A stretch of 64,000 nucleotides of DNA from assembly GCF_018614195.1 (NCBI RefSeq), contig NZ_JAGGOT010000048.1, forward strand, positions 1-64,000, read 5' to 3'. Origin of the DNA: Streptomyces sp. ISL-43. GTDB taxonomy: Bacteria > Actinomycetota > Actinomycetes > Streptomycetales > Streptomycetaceae. The notes beneath the pieces were generated by a model, which was not told the DNA's origin, searched no databases, and saw nothing but the letters and a program-made list of their open reading frames with translations. The position numbers and the translations under genes were made by a program. Positions 32,754-41,220 of this stretch are shown here, in pieces. Every line of letters begins with the position of its first letter. Position 1 is the first letter of the stretch.

Positions 32754-32776
32754 GTCCAGGATCGCGTGTCTACACC
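32754..32776. other. Deletion/rearrangement junction between two 5'-truncated genes
   Basis: Codons of the leftward PNPOx gene remain recognisable to about 32765 (AILDAG). Codons in frame with the rightward gene (RVYTMDH) begin at about the same point. No promoter or ribosome-binding site fits between the two reading frames, so their 5' ends must have been removed together. Confidence 0.65.
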
Positions 32777-33859
32777 ATGGACCACGCCCTCAACGCGCCC
32801 TGGACGTGGAACTGGACGCACCGCTACGGGGCCCCACTGTGGCTGGGTGGCGGCAACACGGTCCCCTACCGGTCGGCCCGCTGGACCTGGTCGGTCCTGT
32901 CTCCCGGCGAGGACAAGGTGTGGCGCGACACCGCGGGCAACGACCACCCGGCGGGCGGTGCCAAGGTCTCCCACGTCTTCGCGCTCAGCGACGACGGCAG
33001 CCGCATCACCTGGGTCGACCCCTGGCTCCCCGCCGACCACAGCTACGAGATGGCCACCCCGCTGCGCGGACGCTTCCAGGCCGCGGCACTGTCCATCGCC
33101 GCCTGCACCTCGTTCGTCATCAACCGCTACGGCGACATGTACACCCGCCTCTACGACTTCGACATCGCCGGCTCCGACAAGGTCTTCTTCAGCTACTCCT
33201 ACCAGGACCAGCGCGACGCGGCCTTCCCGAAGATCCAGCTGCCCGCCCCTGACTGGATCCGTCAGCCCAAGATCCCCGGACAGGTCACCGACCGGATCTC
33301 GATCCACAAGACCGGCGTCGGATCGGACGCCCGCGAACTCCGCGTCGAGGGCAGCGACCACGGCCACACCGGCTACTGGAGCAAAGCCCTCACCGCGTCC
33401 CAGTGGACCTTCACCTCCACCGGCGAGGCCTTCGAAGGCCACGTCCTTCAGAACACGCCGGCCGACCGATCCACCGACACCCTCGCGCCGCCCTCGCCGT
33501 ACCACTACAGCGGCACGCTCGGCCAAGTGACCGCCCGCGTCAACGAATTCGACGTCGCCGTCGCGGCCACACCCCTGATCCTGCAGGCGGGAGACCAGAA
33601 GCTCCAGCTCACTCTGCATACGGTCGACGGTCTGCGCCAGACCCCCCAGGCCCCGGGGCTCACCTCCCAACCGAGGAGTTTCTACGGCACCATCGAAGTT
33701 CCGCAGGCCGTCCTCGACGACCTCGACTCCTACCACCCCGCTCTGCGCGCCCTCGTCCGCGACCGGCTCAAGTCCGCCCGGTTCACCGACACCGACGTCG
33801 CCATCACCGACCAGACCATGACCATCACCCACCTCGGCCTGCCCCTGAACCGCACCTGA
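32777..33859 (+). CDS. Hypothetical protein, probably 5'-truncated
   Basis: I do not recognise the family. The 360-residue frame starts MDHALNAPWTWNWTHRYGAPLW and includes SHVFALSDDGSRITWVDPWLPADHSYEMATPL, DMYTRLYDFDIAGSDKVFFSYSYQDQR and a C-terminal KLQLTLHTVDGLRQTPQ region. It is aromatic-rich and beta-prone, as in secreted or propeller-like proteins, yet has no signal peptide. The ATG has no ribosome-binding site, and in-frame codons upstream (RVYT) look like continuing protein. It probably lost its N-terminus at the junction near 32765. Confidence 0.7.
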   Translation: MDHALNAPWTWNWTHRYGAPLWLGGGNTVPYRSARWTWSVLSPGEDKVWRDTAGNDHPAGGAKVSHVFALSDDGSRITWVDPWLPADHSYEMATPLRGRFQAAALSIAACTSFVINRYGDMYTRLYDFDIAGSDKVFFSYSYQDQRDAAFPKIQLPAPDWIRQPKIPGQVTDRISIHKTGVGSDARELRVEGSDHGHTGYWSKALTASQWTFTSTGEAFEGHVLQNTPADRSTDTLAPPSPYHYSGTLGQVTARVNEFDVAVAATPLILQAGDQKLQLTLHTVDGLRQTPQAPGLTSQPRSFYGTIEVPQAVLDDLDSYHPALRALVRDRLKSARFTDTDVAITDQTMTITHLGLPLNRT

Positions 33860-33874
33860 CGGGGAAGTGCCGAC

Positions 33875-34393
33875 TCAGTGTCCGGCGGCGGCCTTGACAA
33901 CCGCGACCGCCGTGCCGATCGCCGCGTCGATCGCGCCGGCGAGCAGCGCGAAGACGGTCCCTCCGCCCATACGGATCCCGCCGTAGCAACCCCACGCGAA
34001 CAGGGTGGCGACGTTGACCCCGGCCGCCGTGAGCAGGGCAGTCTCCAGGCCCATCGCCCCCAGTGCCGAGACGCCGACCAAAACGAGCGGGCCCACCGCG
34101 GACAGCAGCAGCGGGCTGCTGACGTAGAGCATCGCGCGCAGTTCCCGTCCCCGGGCGAGAGCGCCGTGCGTCACGCGGTGGGCCTGCTGATCGGCGACCA
34201 GTGCGGCCAGCCACAGGCCCACCGAGGCGGTCACGACCGTGGCCGCGGCTCCGAGGGCGTCGACATGGCCGCTGCCCGCGAGCCCGATGACGACGGAGAT
34301 CATGGTGATCGTCGCGTAGAGCCGCTCCTTGAGCTGGGCCGCGGCCGTCTCCGTGCCCATGGCGTCCGCCACGCGTTCCGTCACGAAACCCAC
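33875..34393 (-). CDS. Membrane protein of unknown function
   Basis: The 172-residue protein has an N-terminal polar segment and about four hydrophobic helices (about 27-48, 52-68, 92-115 and 118-140), with a last one at about 147-168. The polar loop ADQQAHRVTHGALARGRELRAML lies between helices 2 and 3. The start is GTG at 34393, or GTG at 34384; neither has a strong ribosome-binding site. It ends 15 bases from the stop of the hypothetical gene at 32777-33859. I assign no function. Confidence 0.75.
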   Translation of the reverse strand: MGFVTERVADAMGTETAAAQLKERLYATITMISVVIGLAGSGHVDALGAAATVVTASVGLWLAALVADQQAHRVTHGALARGRELRAMLYVSSPLLLSAVGPLVLVGVSALGAMGLETALLTAAGVNVATLFAWGCYGGIRMGGGTVFALLAGAIDAAIGTAVAVVKAAAGH

Positions 34394-34502
34394 CGTAAGG
34401 GGCGGCCTCGCCGGGCACCCGGAACAACACCTGCCATCCCGGGCAGCGGGGGATCAGGACCCTCGGACTGCGCGCGGGGCGATCCGGTGCCAGCATCGGA
34501 TC

Positions 34503-35009
34503 ATGACGCCACAGGAGACGGGCGCCGCCTGCGCCGGTCGTCCCGGCCGGCGCAGGCGCGTGCTGCTCGGCGGCGGGGCGCTGGTCGCGCTCGTCGCGGC
34601 CTACTTCATCCTGGCCGCAACCGTCCCGCGCTGGTGGTCCCAGCGGGTGGGGGCGGCGGTGGACGGCCATCTGGGCACCGGGCTCGTGCTCGGGCTGGTC
34701 TTCGGGACCGCCTGCACGCTGCTGCCGCTGATGGTGGCCTGGATCGGTCTGCGCAAGCGGCGGCCCTGGAAGGTCACGGCCGGCTGGCTGGCCCTGGCCG
34801 TACTCCTCGCCCTGCCGAACCTGTGGACGTTGAGCGTCGTGGCCGGCGGTGGCAGCGCGGCACACGCCGGGCAGCGGGTCATGGACGTGGAAGCGCCGTG
34901 GTTCCGCGGCGCTACCCTGGCGGGTGCGATCGCCTCGGTGGCGGCCTTCGCCGGCTTCCTGGTCTACGCCCGGAAGCGGCGCGGCCGCCCGGCGAAGCGG
35001 GTGGCCTGA
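34503..35009 (+). CDS. Membrane protein of unknown function
   Basis: The 168-residue protein has a basic N-terminus (RPGRRRR) and four hydrophobic helices (about 20-40, 57-80, 92-112 and 135-155), ending in the basic tail RKRRGRPAKRVA. An Arg/Lys-rich loop WIGLRKRRPWKV lies between helices 2 and 3. ATG 34503 is chosen because the helical region starts soon after it; the ribosome-binding site is weak. It may be a permease-like or regulatory membrane protein, but nothing specific can be said. Confidence 0.75.
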   Translation: MTPQETGAACAGRPGRRRRVLLGGGALVALVAAYFILAATVPRWWSQRVGAAVDGHLGTGLVLGLVFGTACTLLPLMVAWIGLRKRRPWKVTAGWLALAVLLALPNLWTLSVVAGGGSAAHAGQRVMDVEAPWFRGATLAGAIASVAAFAGFLVYARKRRGRPAKRVA

Positions 35010-35146
35010 CCGATAGGCGACGGGTACCGGAGCGAGTTCCTGGATCCGGGCGCCGATATCCGGCGCCGGAAGTCGTGAATCACTGCTTATCGCAAATACC
35101 GACCTGGGGCGGAATCGGTCATGCCGGTCATACCCCTTAGCTACTT

Positions 35147-35174
35147 TTGAGTCACCTCCATGGTCATGTAGCGT
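35147..35174 (+). promoter_or_regulatory. Promoter upstream of the leader peptide and flavohemoprotein
   Basis: TTGAGT (35147-35152) and TAGCGT (35169-35174) are 16 bp apart. The leader would hold the 55-codon frame at 35224 before the flavohemoprotein start. I see no clear NsrR site. Confidence 0.5.
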
Positions 35175-35223
35175 CCGGAACCGCTTGATCCGTTTCGGTG
35201 TTCCCGACCCCCGACGAGGACTC

Positions 35224-35391
35224 ATGATCGCCACATTCGACGTCCCGATCACCGCTCTCGTGAAGCGACGATGTGCTGAAGACGCCGCCCGTACCGCGCT
35301 TCGGGGGCGTGGCCCGGTGACCGATGCCGCCCCACGGTCCGCCGACGGGAAGCCACCTCGAATAGCCAAGGGAGGAGCGCTGGTCCGTTGA
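35224..35391 (+). CDS. Possible 55-residue leader peptide ahead of the flavohemoprotein
   Basis: The ATG has GAGGA upstream and opens a frame reading MIATFDVPITALVKRRCAED, then a basic, Pro-rich end. Its TGA overlaps the TTG start of the next gene (TTGA). Such an overlap with a rare start codon suggests that translation of the flavohemoprotein depends on ribosomes finishing the leader. No homology is recognised. It could be chance, so confidence is modest. Confidence 0.45.
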   Translation: MIATFDVPITALVKRRCAEDAARTALRGRGPVTDAAPRSADGKPPRIAKGGALVR

Positions 35392-36629
35392 GATTCCGGA
35401 TCAATCGCTCAGGCCGAACCTCCGCACTCCCGACTCCGCAGGACCCGGCGCCCGCCCCCGCCGTCCATACCGTCGAGCCGGAGGTCGTGGAGGCACCTCT
35501 CTCGGCCCGCGAGATAGGACTCATCCGCGCCTCCGTGGCGGTGGTGGAACCACTCGCCGCGGAAATGACCGTCTACTTCTACGCGATCCTGTTCACCCGC
35601 TACCCCGAGGTCCGTCCGATGTTCCCGCCGGGGATGGACTCCCAGCGCGGCCGCCTGCTCCGCGCGCTGCTGCGCATCGTGGACCTGGTCGACGACCCCG
35701 AGAGCCTGGTGCGCTTCTGCGGGCACCTCGGACGCGACCACCGCAAGTTCGGCACGCTCAGCGCGCACTTCCCGGCCGTGGGCGAGTGCCTCCTCGCCTC
35801 TCTGGCCCGGTTCGCCGGCCCCGCGTGGACCGAGGACATCGCCGCCGCCTGGACCAAGGCGTACGGCGCGGTCGCCGGGGTCATGATCAGCGCTGCCGAG
35901 CAGGACGAGGCGGCACGGCCCGCCGTGTGGCCCGCCACGGTCGTGCACCGCGTCTCGCGCGGACACGGCATCGCCGAGATCACCGTACGGCCCCACATGC
36001 CCTACGAGTACGCCGCCGGACAGTACGTGAGCGTCGAGACCCCGTGGTGGCCGAAGCATTGGCGCTACTACTCCCCCGCCAACGCGCCCCGCGAGGACGG
36101 CACCCTCACCTTCCACGTGCGCGCGGTCGCCGGCGGCTCCGTCAGCAGCGCCCTGGTCAACCGGGCGGTGGTGGGCGACGTGGTCCACCTGGGAGCCCCG
36201 ATGGGGGACATGGTGCTGGATGCCGCCGTCTTCAACGACCTTCTCTGCGTGGCCGGGGGCACCGGCCTCGCCCCGATCCGCGCACTCGTCGAAGAGGTGG
36301 CCCGTCGCGGCGGGCGCCATCAGGTGGACCTGTTCCTCGGTGCCCGCACCGGCGCCGAGCTGTACGGGGTGGACGACATGCTCCGGATGGCACAGCGGCA
36401 CCACTGGCTGACCATCAGGGGCGCGATCTCCCACGAGTACATCCCCGGAATCCGGGGGTCTCTGCCGGAGGTGCTGGCCGAGTACGGGCCGTGGTACCAG
36501 CACGACGTCTATCTCAGCGGCCCGGCCCCGATGGTCGTCTCCGCCAGCGAAACGCTCACGCTCGGCGGCACCATGCCCGACCGCATCCACCACGACCCGT
36601 TCGAGACGCCCGTCCTGTCCTTTCCCTGA
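35388..36629 (+). CDS. Flavohemoprotein (globin plus FAD/NAD reductase; Hmp-like)
   Basis: The 413-residue protein has an N-terminal extension of about 38 residues and then a globin domain (about 40-170) with FYAILFTRYPEVRPMF and a proximal His (His118 in GRDHRKFG). A ferredoxin-reductase-like part follows: FAD motif RYYSPAN, NAD-binding GGTGLAPIRALVEEV and a C-terminal YLSGPAPMV. These proteins oxidise nitric oxide to nitrate with O2 and NAD(P)H. The TTG start overlaps the stop of the leader frame; GGAGGAG lies about 11 bases upstream. It is followed 34 bases later by a PNPOx-fold gene. Confidence 0.92.
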   Translation: MRFRINRSGRTSALPTPQDPAPAPAVHTVEPEVVEAPLSAREIGLIRASVAVVEPLAAEMTVYFYAILFTRYPEVRPMFPPGMDSQRGRLLRALLRIVDLVDDPESLVRFCGHLGRDHRKFGTLSAHFPAVGECLLASLARFAGPAWTEDIAAAWTKAYGAVAGVMISAAEQDEAARPAVWPATVVHRVSRGHGIAEITVRPHMPYEYAAGQYVSVETPWWPKHWRYYSPANAPREDGTLTFHVRAVAGGSVSSALVNRAVVGDVVHLGAPMGDMVLDAAVFNDLLCVAGGTGLAPIRALVEEVARRGGRHQVDLFLGARTGAELYGVDDMLRMAQRHHWLTIRGAISHEYIPGIRGSLPEVLAEYGPWYQHDVYLSGPAPMVVSASETLTLGGTMPDRIHHDPFETPVLSFP

Positions 36630-36663
36630 GTCAAGCGCCGCTCGTCCTGCCAGGAGAACGCCC

Positions 36664-37311
36664 GTGACCTTGCCGCCCCCGCTGCCCTTCGGATCAGCAG
36701 GAGAACACCAGCTGCAGCAGCAACTGGGCACCGCCGAGCGCGCCGCCCGGTTCTACGACCAGCAGGTGCGCCCCGGCCTCACACCCGAGATGCGGGACTT
36801 CATCGGCCGTCAGGCCATGGTCTTCCTGGCCACCGCCGACTCCCATGGGGAATGTGATGCCAGCTTCCGGGCGGGGCCGCCAGGATTCGTCCACGTGATC
36901 GACGACCGCACGCTCGCCTACCCCGAGTTCCGCGGGAACGGCGTGCTCGCCAGCGCCGGCAACATGACGGAGAACCCCCACCTCGGCATGCTGTTCGTGG
37001 ACTTCACCCATGACCACGTGGGCCTTCACGTCAACGGCGTGGCCCGGCTCTACACCGACACGGGCCTACGCTCCCTCCATCCCGGTCTGCCCACCGACGT
37101 CGCGCCTGGGCGCAGTCCTGAGATGTGGGTCCAACTGAGCATCGAAGAGGCCTACATCCACTGCTCCAAGTACATACCCCACCTGGAGCCGGCCCCCCGC
37201 CCCACCAGCCATGGCCCCGCCCGCCCCAAGGACTCGAGCTACTTCACCGGACTCCCGGCCGCCCGCTCCGCAGTCCCGTCGCCCAGGCCGTCCAGCCCTC
37301 CTCCCCGTTGA
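36664..37311 (+). CDS. PNPOx-fold flavoprotein linked to the flavohemoprotein; 3' end altered
   Basis: The 215-residue protein shows a pyridoxamine-phosphate-oxidase-like barrel: FIGRQAMVFLATADSHGECDASFRAG, GFVHVIDDRTLAYPEFRGNGVLAS, HLGMLFVDFTHDHVGLHVNG and EAYIHCSKYIPHL. GGAGAACG precedes the GTG start. It is 34 bases after the flavohemoprotein, an association seen in other actinobacteria, and may bind a flavin or haem. Beyond about residue 195 the sequence is Ser/Pro-rich, and its stop codon is read from the antisense of CBM2 coding sequence. So the C-terminus appears cut by a junction near 37300. Confidence 0.85.
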   Translation: MTLPPPLPFGSAGEHQLQQQLGTAERAARFYDQQVRPGLTPEMRDFIGRQAMVFLATADSHGECDASFRAGPPGFVHVIDDRTLAYPEFRGNGVLASAGNMTENPHLGMLFVDFTHDHVGLHVNGVARLYTDTGLRSLHPGLPTDVAPGRSPEMWVQLSIEEAYIHCSKYIPHLEPAPRPTSHGPARPKDSSYFTGLPAARSAVPSPRPSSPPPR

Positions 37312-38104
37312 GCACGAAGCCGTCGGGCGTGGCGGTCTCCTGCGGGGAACGGGTCCCGGGGAAGCCGAACGAGACCGAGCCGCCGGGCGGGACCGCGGCA
37401 TTGTGCGACGCGTTCACGGCTGCCGCCGCGGCGCCCGTCTGGGTCACGGTGGCGTTCCAGGACTGGCTGACGCGGCGGCCGTCGGGGAAGGACCAGGCCA
37501 GACGCCAGCCGTCGATGGGCGTCGAGCCGGTGTTGCGCACCGTGACCGACGCCGCGAAGCCGGTATCCCACTGGCTGTCCACCCGGTACGTCACCGCGCA
37601 GCTTCCGGCCGGAGCCGCCCATCCCAGCGCCTCCGCGATGCCGTAGTACGCGGGCTTCGGCCGGAGGTCGCCGTCGTAGGGGGTGGCCGCTCCCTGGCCC
37701 GGGAAGAAGTCGGCGATCCAGGAGTCGGAGTCCGTGAAGCCCCATGCCGTGAGTCCTCGGCAGCGGGTGACGGCCACGCAGGCAGCCGTCACGGACCGGT
37801 AGTCGGCCTTCTGGCGTTCCAGCTTCACGACGGTGTCCGCGCCACCCCATTGGAAGGTGCCGCGCTGCGGCTCCACCGAGGCCCACTTCATCTCGTTGCC
37901 GGGGGTGACCGAGCCGAACTGCGTCCCGGCCACCGTCGCGTAGCCGCCGCCGAGCTTGCCCGACGTCACCGCCGTACCGGCGAAGACGCCCCGGGCGGCC
38001 CCGAGATCGCGAAGCACCGGAGCCTCTTGGGCCCCCGACGGCGACGGCAGAGCGAGGGTGAGGGTGAGCGCGGCGATCGCCGCGCCCATCAGACGACGCG
38101 ACAT
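37244..38104 (-). CDS. GH10 xylanase remnant with CBM2: internal deletion, probably inactive
   Basis: The 286-residue product has a signal peptide (about 1-26). The first about 70 residues of a GH10 domain are present (FAGTAVTSGKL, SVTPGNEMKWASVEPQRGTFQW, GADTVV). It then jumps directly to the end of GH10 (KLERQKADYRSVTAACVAVTRC, GLTAWGFTDSDSW, KPAYYGI). About 170-200 residues are missing, including both catalytic Glu motifs (normally near NEA and TELD). The reading frame is kept. A CBM2 follows (SCAVTYRVDSQWDTGFAASVTV) but lacks its closing Cys, its end being replaced by antisense of the neighbouring gene. GGGAGG places the ATG. It could at most bind cellulose or xylan. Confidence 0.88.
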   Translation of the reverse strand: MSRRLMGAAIAALTLTLALPSPSGAQEAPVLRDLGAARGVFAGTAVTSGKLGGGYATVAGTQFGSVTPGNEMKWASVEPQRGTFQWGGADTVVKLERQKADYRSVTAACVAVTRCRGLTAWGFTDSDSWIADFFPGQGAATPYDGDLRPKPAYYGIAEALGWAAPAGSCAVTYRVDSQWDTGFAASVTVRNTGSTPIDGWRLAWSFPDGRRVSQSWNATVTQTGAAAAAVNASHNAAVPPGGSVSFGFPGTRSPQETATPDGFVLNGEEGWTAWATGLRSGRPGVR

Positions 38105-38136
38105 GACGCGCCTCCCGTGGTGGACCGTGGATGTGT

Positions 38137-38174
38137 CGAGGCCGGGCAGCCCCCCTCGGCTCTGCCCGGCCTCG
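38137..38174 (-). terminator. Terminator hairpin after the GH48 gene
   Basis: A perfect 13-bp GC-rich stem (38137-38149 with 38162-38174) and a 12-base loop lie 35 bases beyond the GH48 stop. It isolates the GH10 remnant, whose own promoter is not evident. Confidence 0.8.
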
Positions 38175-38208
38175 TCGTACGCGTTGCTGTCTCCAGCGGG
38201 GCGGGCTG

Positions 38209-41133
38209 TTATTCGAGCAGCTCCGCGTACGAGCCCATGGCCAGGGCGATGTCCGCCTGGGCCCAGAAGCGGTGGTACGTGAAGACGGGCGCGGCGCCGC
38301 CCGCGAGGTAGGCCTCGATCTTCGGCCAGGCCGGGTCGTCCTGGTAGAAGGTGCGGATCGAGGCGAAGGTGGACGCGGAGTTCACCGTGTCGCCGTTCGG
38401 CATGGTGCCGGTCCACGCGCCGGGCACGTACACCGGGTCGTCGAAGCGGTTGTAGTCGGTCCGGGTCTCCTGGACGGCGATGCCCAGCGGGTCCTGGTGG
38501 TGGGCCCACATGCCGTCGAGGAGGGCCTTGGCGACCCGCTTGGCCTCGGGGTGCCCGGACTTCGCGGCGTAGTAGGTCAGGGTCTTGGCGTAGGCGGCGG
38601 CCACGCCCACGTCGTCGGTGTAGTCGGCGACGGTGACGTGCAGACCCGCGTTGGCACCGGGAGCGGACGTGTTCCAGGTGTCGGGGGCGCCGGACCACTG
38701 GAGGGTGGAGGGGATGCGGTAGGTGCCGTCGGGGTTGATCGTGGTCTTCGACAGGGCCCAGGCGACCCACTTGTCGAGCACGGTCTTGGCGGCCGCGTCG
38801 CCCGTCTGCCGGTAGTACTCGGCGACCCGTTCCATGGACCAGGCCTGGAAGCCGAACCACTGGTTGGACGCCGGGTCGTGGTAGACCGGCTTCTCGTCGT
38901 AGAAGAGGCCGTGGAAGGTGGGGGTCCCGGCGGGGGGCTGTGCGTACCGCCCCTGCCAGCTGTTGGTGGCGCCGCCCGCGATGGCGCCCTCATCGGACTG
39001 GAGCCAGCGGTAGAACTCCAGCTGCCGGTCGAGGCTGGTCGCCCAGTCCGCCGCCCCGGTCGAGGACTTGGGCTTCAGCGGGGCGTACTCGCTGAGCGCG
39101 TAGGCGGCGAGCGGGTTCTGGTAGCCGCCGTGGGCGTGGCTGGAGCCGATCCGCCAGGACCAGCCGGCCGAGGTGTCGGCGGCGCCGCCCCAGGCGTAGT
39201 ACCAGGACATCAGGTAGTGCGCGCTGTCCTTGCCGGTGCCGGCGGGGCAGACGGTCGGGCCGACGCAGTTCCCGGCCTTCTTGAAGTACTTGTCGAACAT
39301 GGAGTACCGCAGGTAGTCGCCCATCTTCGCCGCCTTGGAGACGGTCGCGGTGACCTGGGTCCCCTTGCCCTGCTCCTTGGCCCAGATGTCGGCCCAGTAG
39401 GCGGCCTGGACGGCACGCGCGTCGGCGTCCGGGGCGTTGGTGAACTTCCACTGCTTGGCGTAGGAGGCATCCCCCGTGAAGAGGTCGAGGTAGCCGTTCC
39501 TGCCGCCGAAGGTGAAGTTGTCGCAGGTGGGGTGCGGGACGGTCTCCCAGACCGATTCCTGCGGCCCGCGCTGGAAGGTGTTGATGTACGAGGGTCCGGT
39601 CGCGGTCGGTCCGGCGGAGCACTTTCCGGGCTCGTTGCCGAAGCCGTAGACGTTGTCGACGTCCTGGAGCCAGTGCATGCCGTAGATGTCGTCCGTGCCG
39701 TACGCGCTCTTCAGCTCGCCGGCGATCGGGTCGGCGCCGGAGGTGACCGTCCCGTCGAGCTTGGCGGGGTACTGCGACGGAAGGTCGTGCTCGGGGGCGT
39801 AGGTGGCGGGCTTGGAGGCGTTGTAGGAGCCGGTCGTGGCCTGGTCGGCATGGGTGGGGATCATGAACTTCTCCATGGTGTCCCACGCGCCGTTGAACTT
39901 GGTCCAGTCCCCGGTGATCTTCCCGTACATCGCCTGGAGCCAGATCAGATAGCTGTACGCCTCCGACGTCGTCTCGTGCCCGTGGTCAGGGGCCTCGACG
40001 ATCAGCGTCTCGACGGAGTGGTACGGGATGCCCTCGGGCGAGAAGTAGCCGTTGGCCGGGTTGGTGATCTTCCCGTGGAGGTCGAGGAAGCGGGCGTCGT
40101 ACGTGGAGTCGGCGGCGAGTTGGGTCGCGCTGACCTCGGCCTTCGCATGACCGGGTGCGGTCGCGGTGAAGACGGCGGAGCCGCTGCCGGTGGTCCCGGC
40201 GGCGACCGTCACCTTCTGGGCCGTGCTCCAGTTCGCCGGGGTGAAGGTGAGCGTGGCGGGCGTCGCGGTGAGGTCGGTGTTGCCCGAGGTGCGTGCGACG
40301 CTCACCGTGACGTTCGCGGCCGGCTGCTTGGAGAGCTTCAGATCGAAGGTGCCCGTCTCCCCGCGGCGTACGGAGAGCTGCGCGGGCGTGGCGACGAGCG
40401 AGGGGCCGGCGGCGACGGTGATGCCGACGGGGGCCGACTCGGCGGAGGCGCCGAGGCTGTCGTAGGCCTTGGCGTAGAGGGAGTGGGAACCGGTGGCGAG
40501 GCCGGCGGCGGCCAGGGTGAAGGGCGCCGTGGTGTCCGTACCCAGGAGCGTGGTGCCGCTGTAGAACTCGACCTTGCCGACGGTGGCGCCGTCGGCCGCC
40601 GCGGCGGTGGCGGCGAGCGGGACGGGGTCGCCGGCGGTGTAGACGGCGCCCGCGGCGGGGCTGGTCAGGACGGCGACCGGGGGCTGGTGAGCTCCCGTGC
40701 ACGAGGTGCCGTTGACGGCGAAGGAGGTGGGGGCGGCATTGGTCCCGCTGTAGGCGAACTGGGCGCCGGCGGTGACGGCCGCGCCGGCGGCGACGGTCTT
40801 GTTCCAGGCCGCTGCCGCGACGCTGACGGTCTTGCCGGACTGGGACCAGGTGCCGTTCCAGCCGTTGGTGAGCTGCTGGTTGCCCGAGTAGCCGTAGGTC
40901 AGGGTCCACCCGTCGAGCGGGGTGGCGGACCGGTTGGTGAGGGTGAGCTCGGCGGTGAAGCCCGAACCCCAGTCATTGGTCTTGTAGTCGACGCTGCACT
41001 GCACCGCGGCGGCCGCGGCGGTGGTGGCGCCGACGGCCGTGAGGCCGAGGGGAAGGGAGAGGGAGAGGGCCGCGGCCGACGCGGTCAGCAGCCTGCGTCG
41101 TCCGTGCGGTCTGGGTGGGGGGTGTACAGACAT
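38209..41133 (-). CDS. Secreted GH48 cellulase (cellobiohydrolase) with N-terminal CBM2
   Basis: The 974-residue enzyme has a basic signal peptide (about 1-42) and a CBM2 (about 43-150, both Cys present: VQCSVDYKTNDWGSGF to NGTSCTG). Two Ig-like modules follow (about 155-245 and 248-345), then a full GH48 domain (about 360-974) with ARFLDLHGKITNPANGYFS, EAPDHGHETTSEAYSYLIW (acid Glu in TTSEA) and YINTFQRGPQESVWETVPHP. GH48 enzymes release cellobiose from the reducing ends of cellulose. GAGGAG precedes the ATG. A perfect CebR-type box overlaps its promoter, so induction by cellobiose or cello-oligosaccharides is expected. Confidence 0.96.
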   Translation of the reverse strand: MSVHPPPRPHGRRRLLTASAAALSLSLPLGLTAVGATTAAAAAVQCSVDYKTNDWGSGFTAELTLTNRSATPLDGWTLTYGYSGNQQLTNGWNGTWSQSGKTVSVAAAAWNKTVAAGAAVTAGAQFAYSGTNAAPTSFAVNGTSCTGAHQPPVAVLTSPAAGAVYTAGDPVPLAATAAAADGATVGKVEFYSGTTLLGTDTTAPFTLAAAGLATGSHSLYAKAYDSLGASAESAPVGITVAAGPSLVATPAQLSVRRGETGTFDLKLSKQPAANVTVSVARTSGNTDLTATPATLTFTPANWSTAQKVTVAAGTTGSGSAVFTATAPGHAKAEVSATQLAADSTYDARFLDLHGKITNPANGYFSPEGIPYHSVETLIVEAPDHGHETTSEAYSYLIWLQAMYGKITGDWTKFNGAWDTMEKFMIPTHADQATTGSYNASKPATYAPEHDLPSQYPAKLDGTVTSGADPIAGELKSAYGTDDIYGMHWLQDVDNVYGFGNEPGKCSAGPTATGPSYINTFQRGPQESVWETVPHPTCDNFTFGGRNGYLDLFTGDASYAKQWKFTNAPDADARAVQAAYWADIWAKEQGKGTQVTATVSKAAKMGDYLRYSMFDKYFKKAGNCVGPTVCPAGTGKDSAHYLMSWYYAWGGAADTSAGWSWRIGSSHAHGGYQNPLAAYALSEYAPLKPKSSTGAADWATSLDRQLEFYRWLQSDEGAIAGGATNSWQGRYAQPPAGTPTFHGLFYDEKPVYHDPASNQWFGFQAWSMERVAEYYRQTGDAAAKTVLDKWVAWALSKTTINPDGTYRIPSTLQWSGAPDTWNTSAPGANAGLHVTVADYTDDVGVAAAYAKTLTYYAAKSGHPEAKRVAKALLDGMWAHHQDPLGIAVQETRTDYNRFDDPVYVPGAWTGTMPNGDTVNSASTFASIRTFYQDDPAWPKIEAYLAGGAAPVFTYHRFWAQADIALAMGSYAELLE

Positions 41134-41202
41134 GCGGATGGTTCTCCTCGCGGCTCGGGGAGACGGGGGTGGCGAAGAACGCTGAGCACAAGCTCTAAAC
41201 AC

Positions 41203-41220
41203 AGTGGGAGCGCTCCCACT
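41203..41220. promoter_or_regulatory. CebR-type operator (AGTGGGAGCGCTCCCACT)
   Basis: A perfect 18-bp palindrome containing the 14-bp core TGGGAGCGCTCCCA, the established binding site of the cellulose-utilisation repressor CebR in Streptomyces. It overlaps the predicted -10 of the GH48 gene. It is the only copy I found in this window. Confidence 0.9.

Noticed and set aside
37244..38104. Functional GH10 endo-xylanase
   Set aside because: Both catalytic Glu motifs and most of the barrel are absent.
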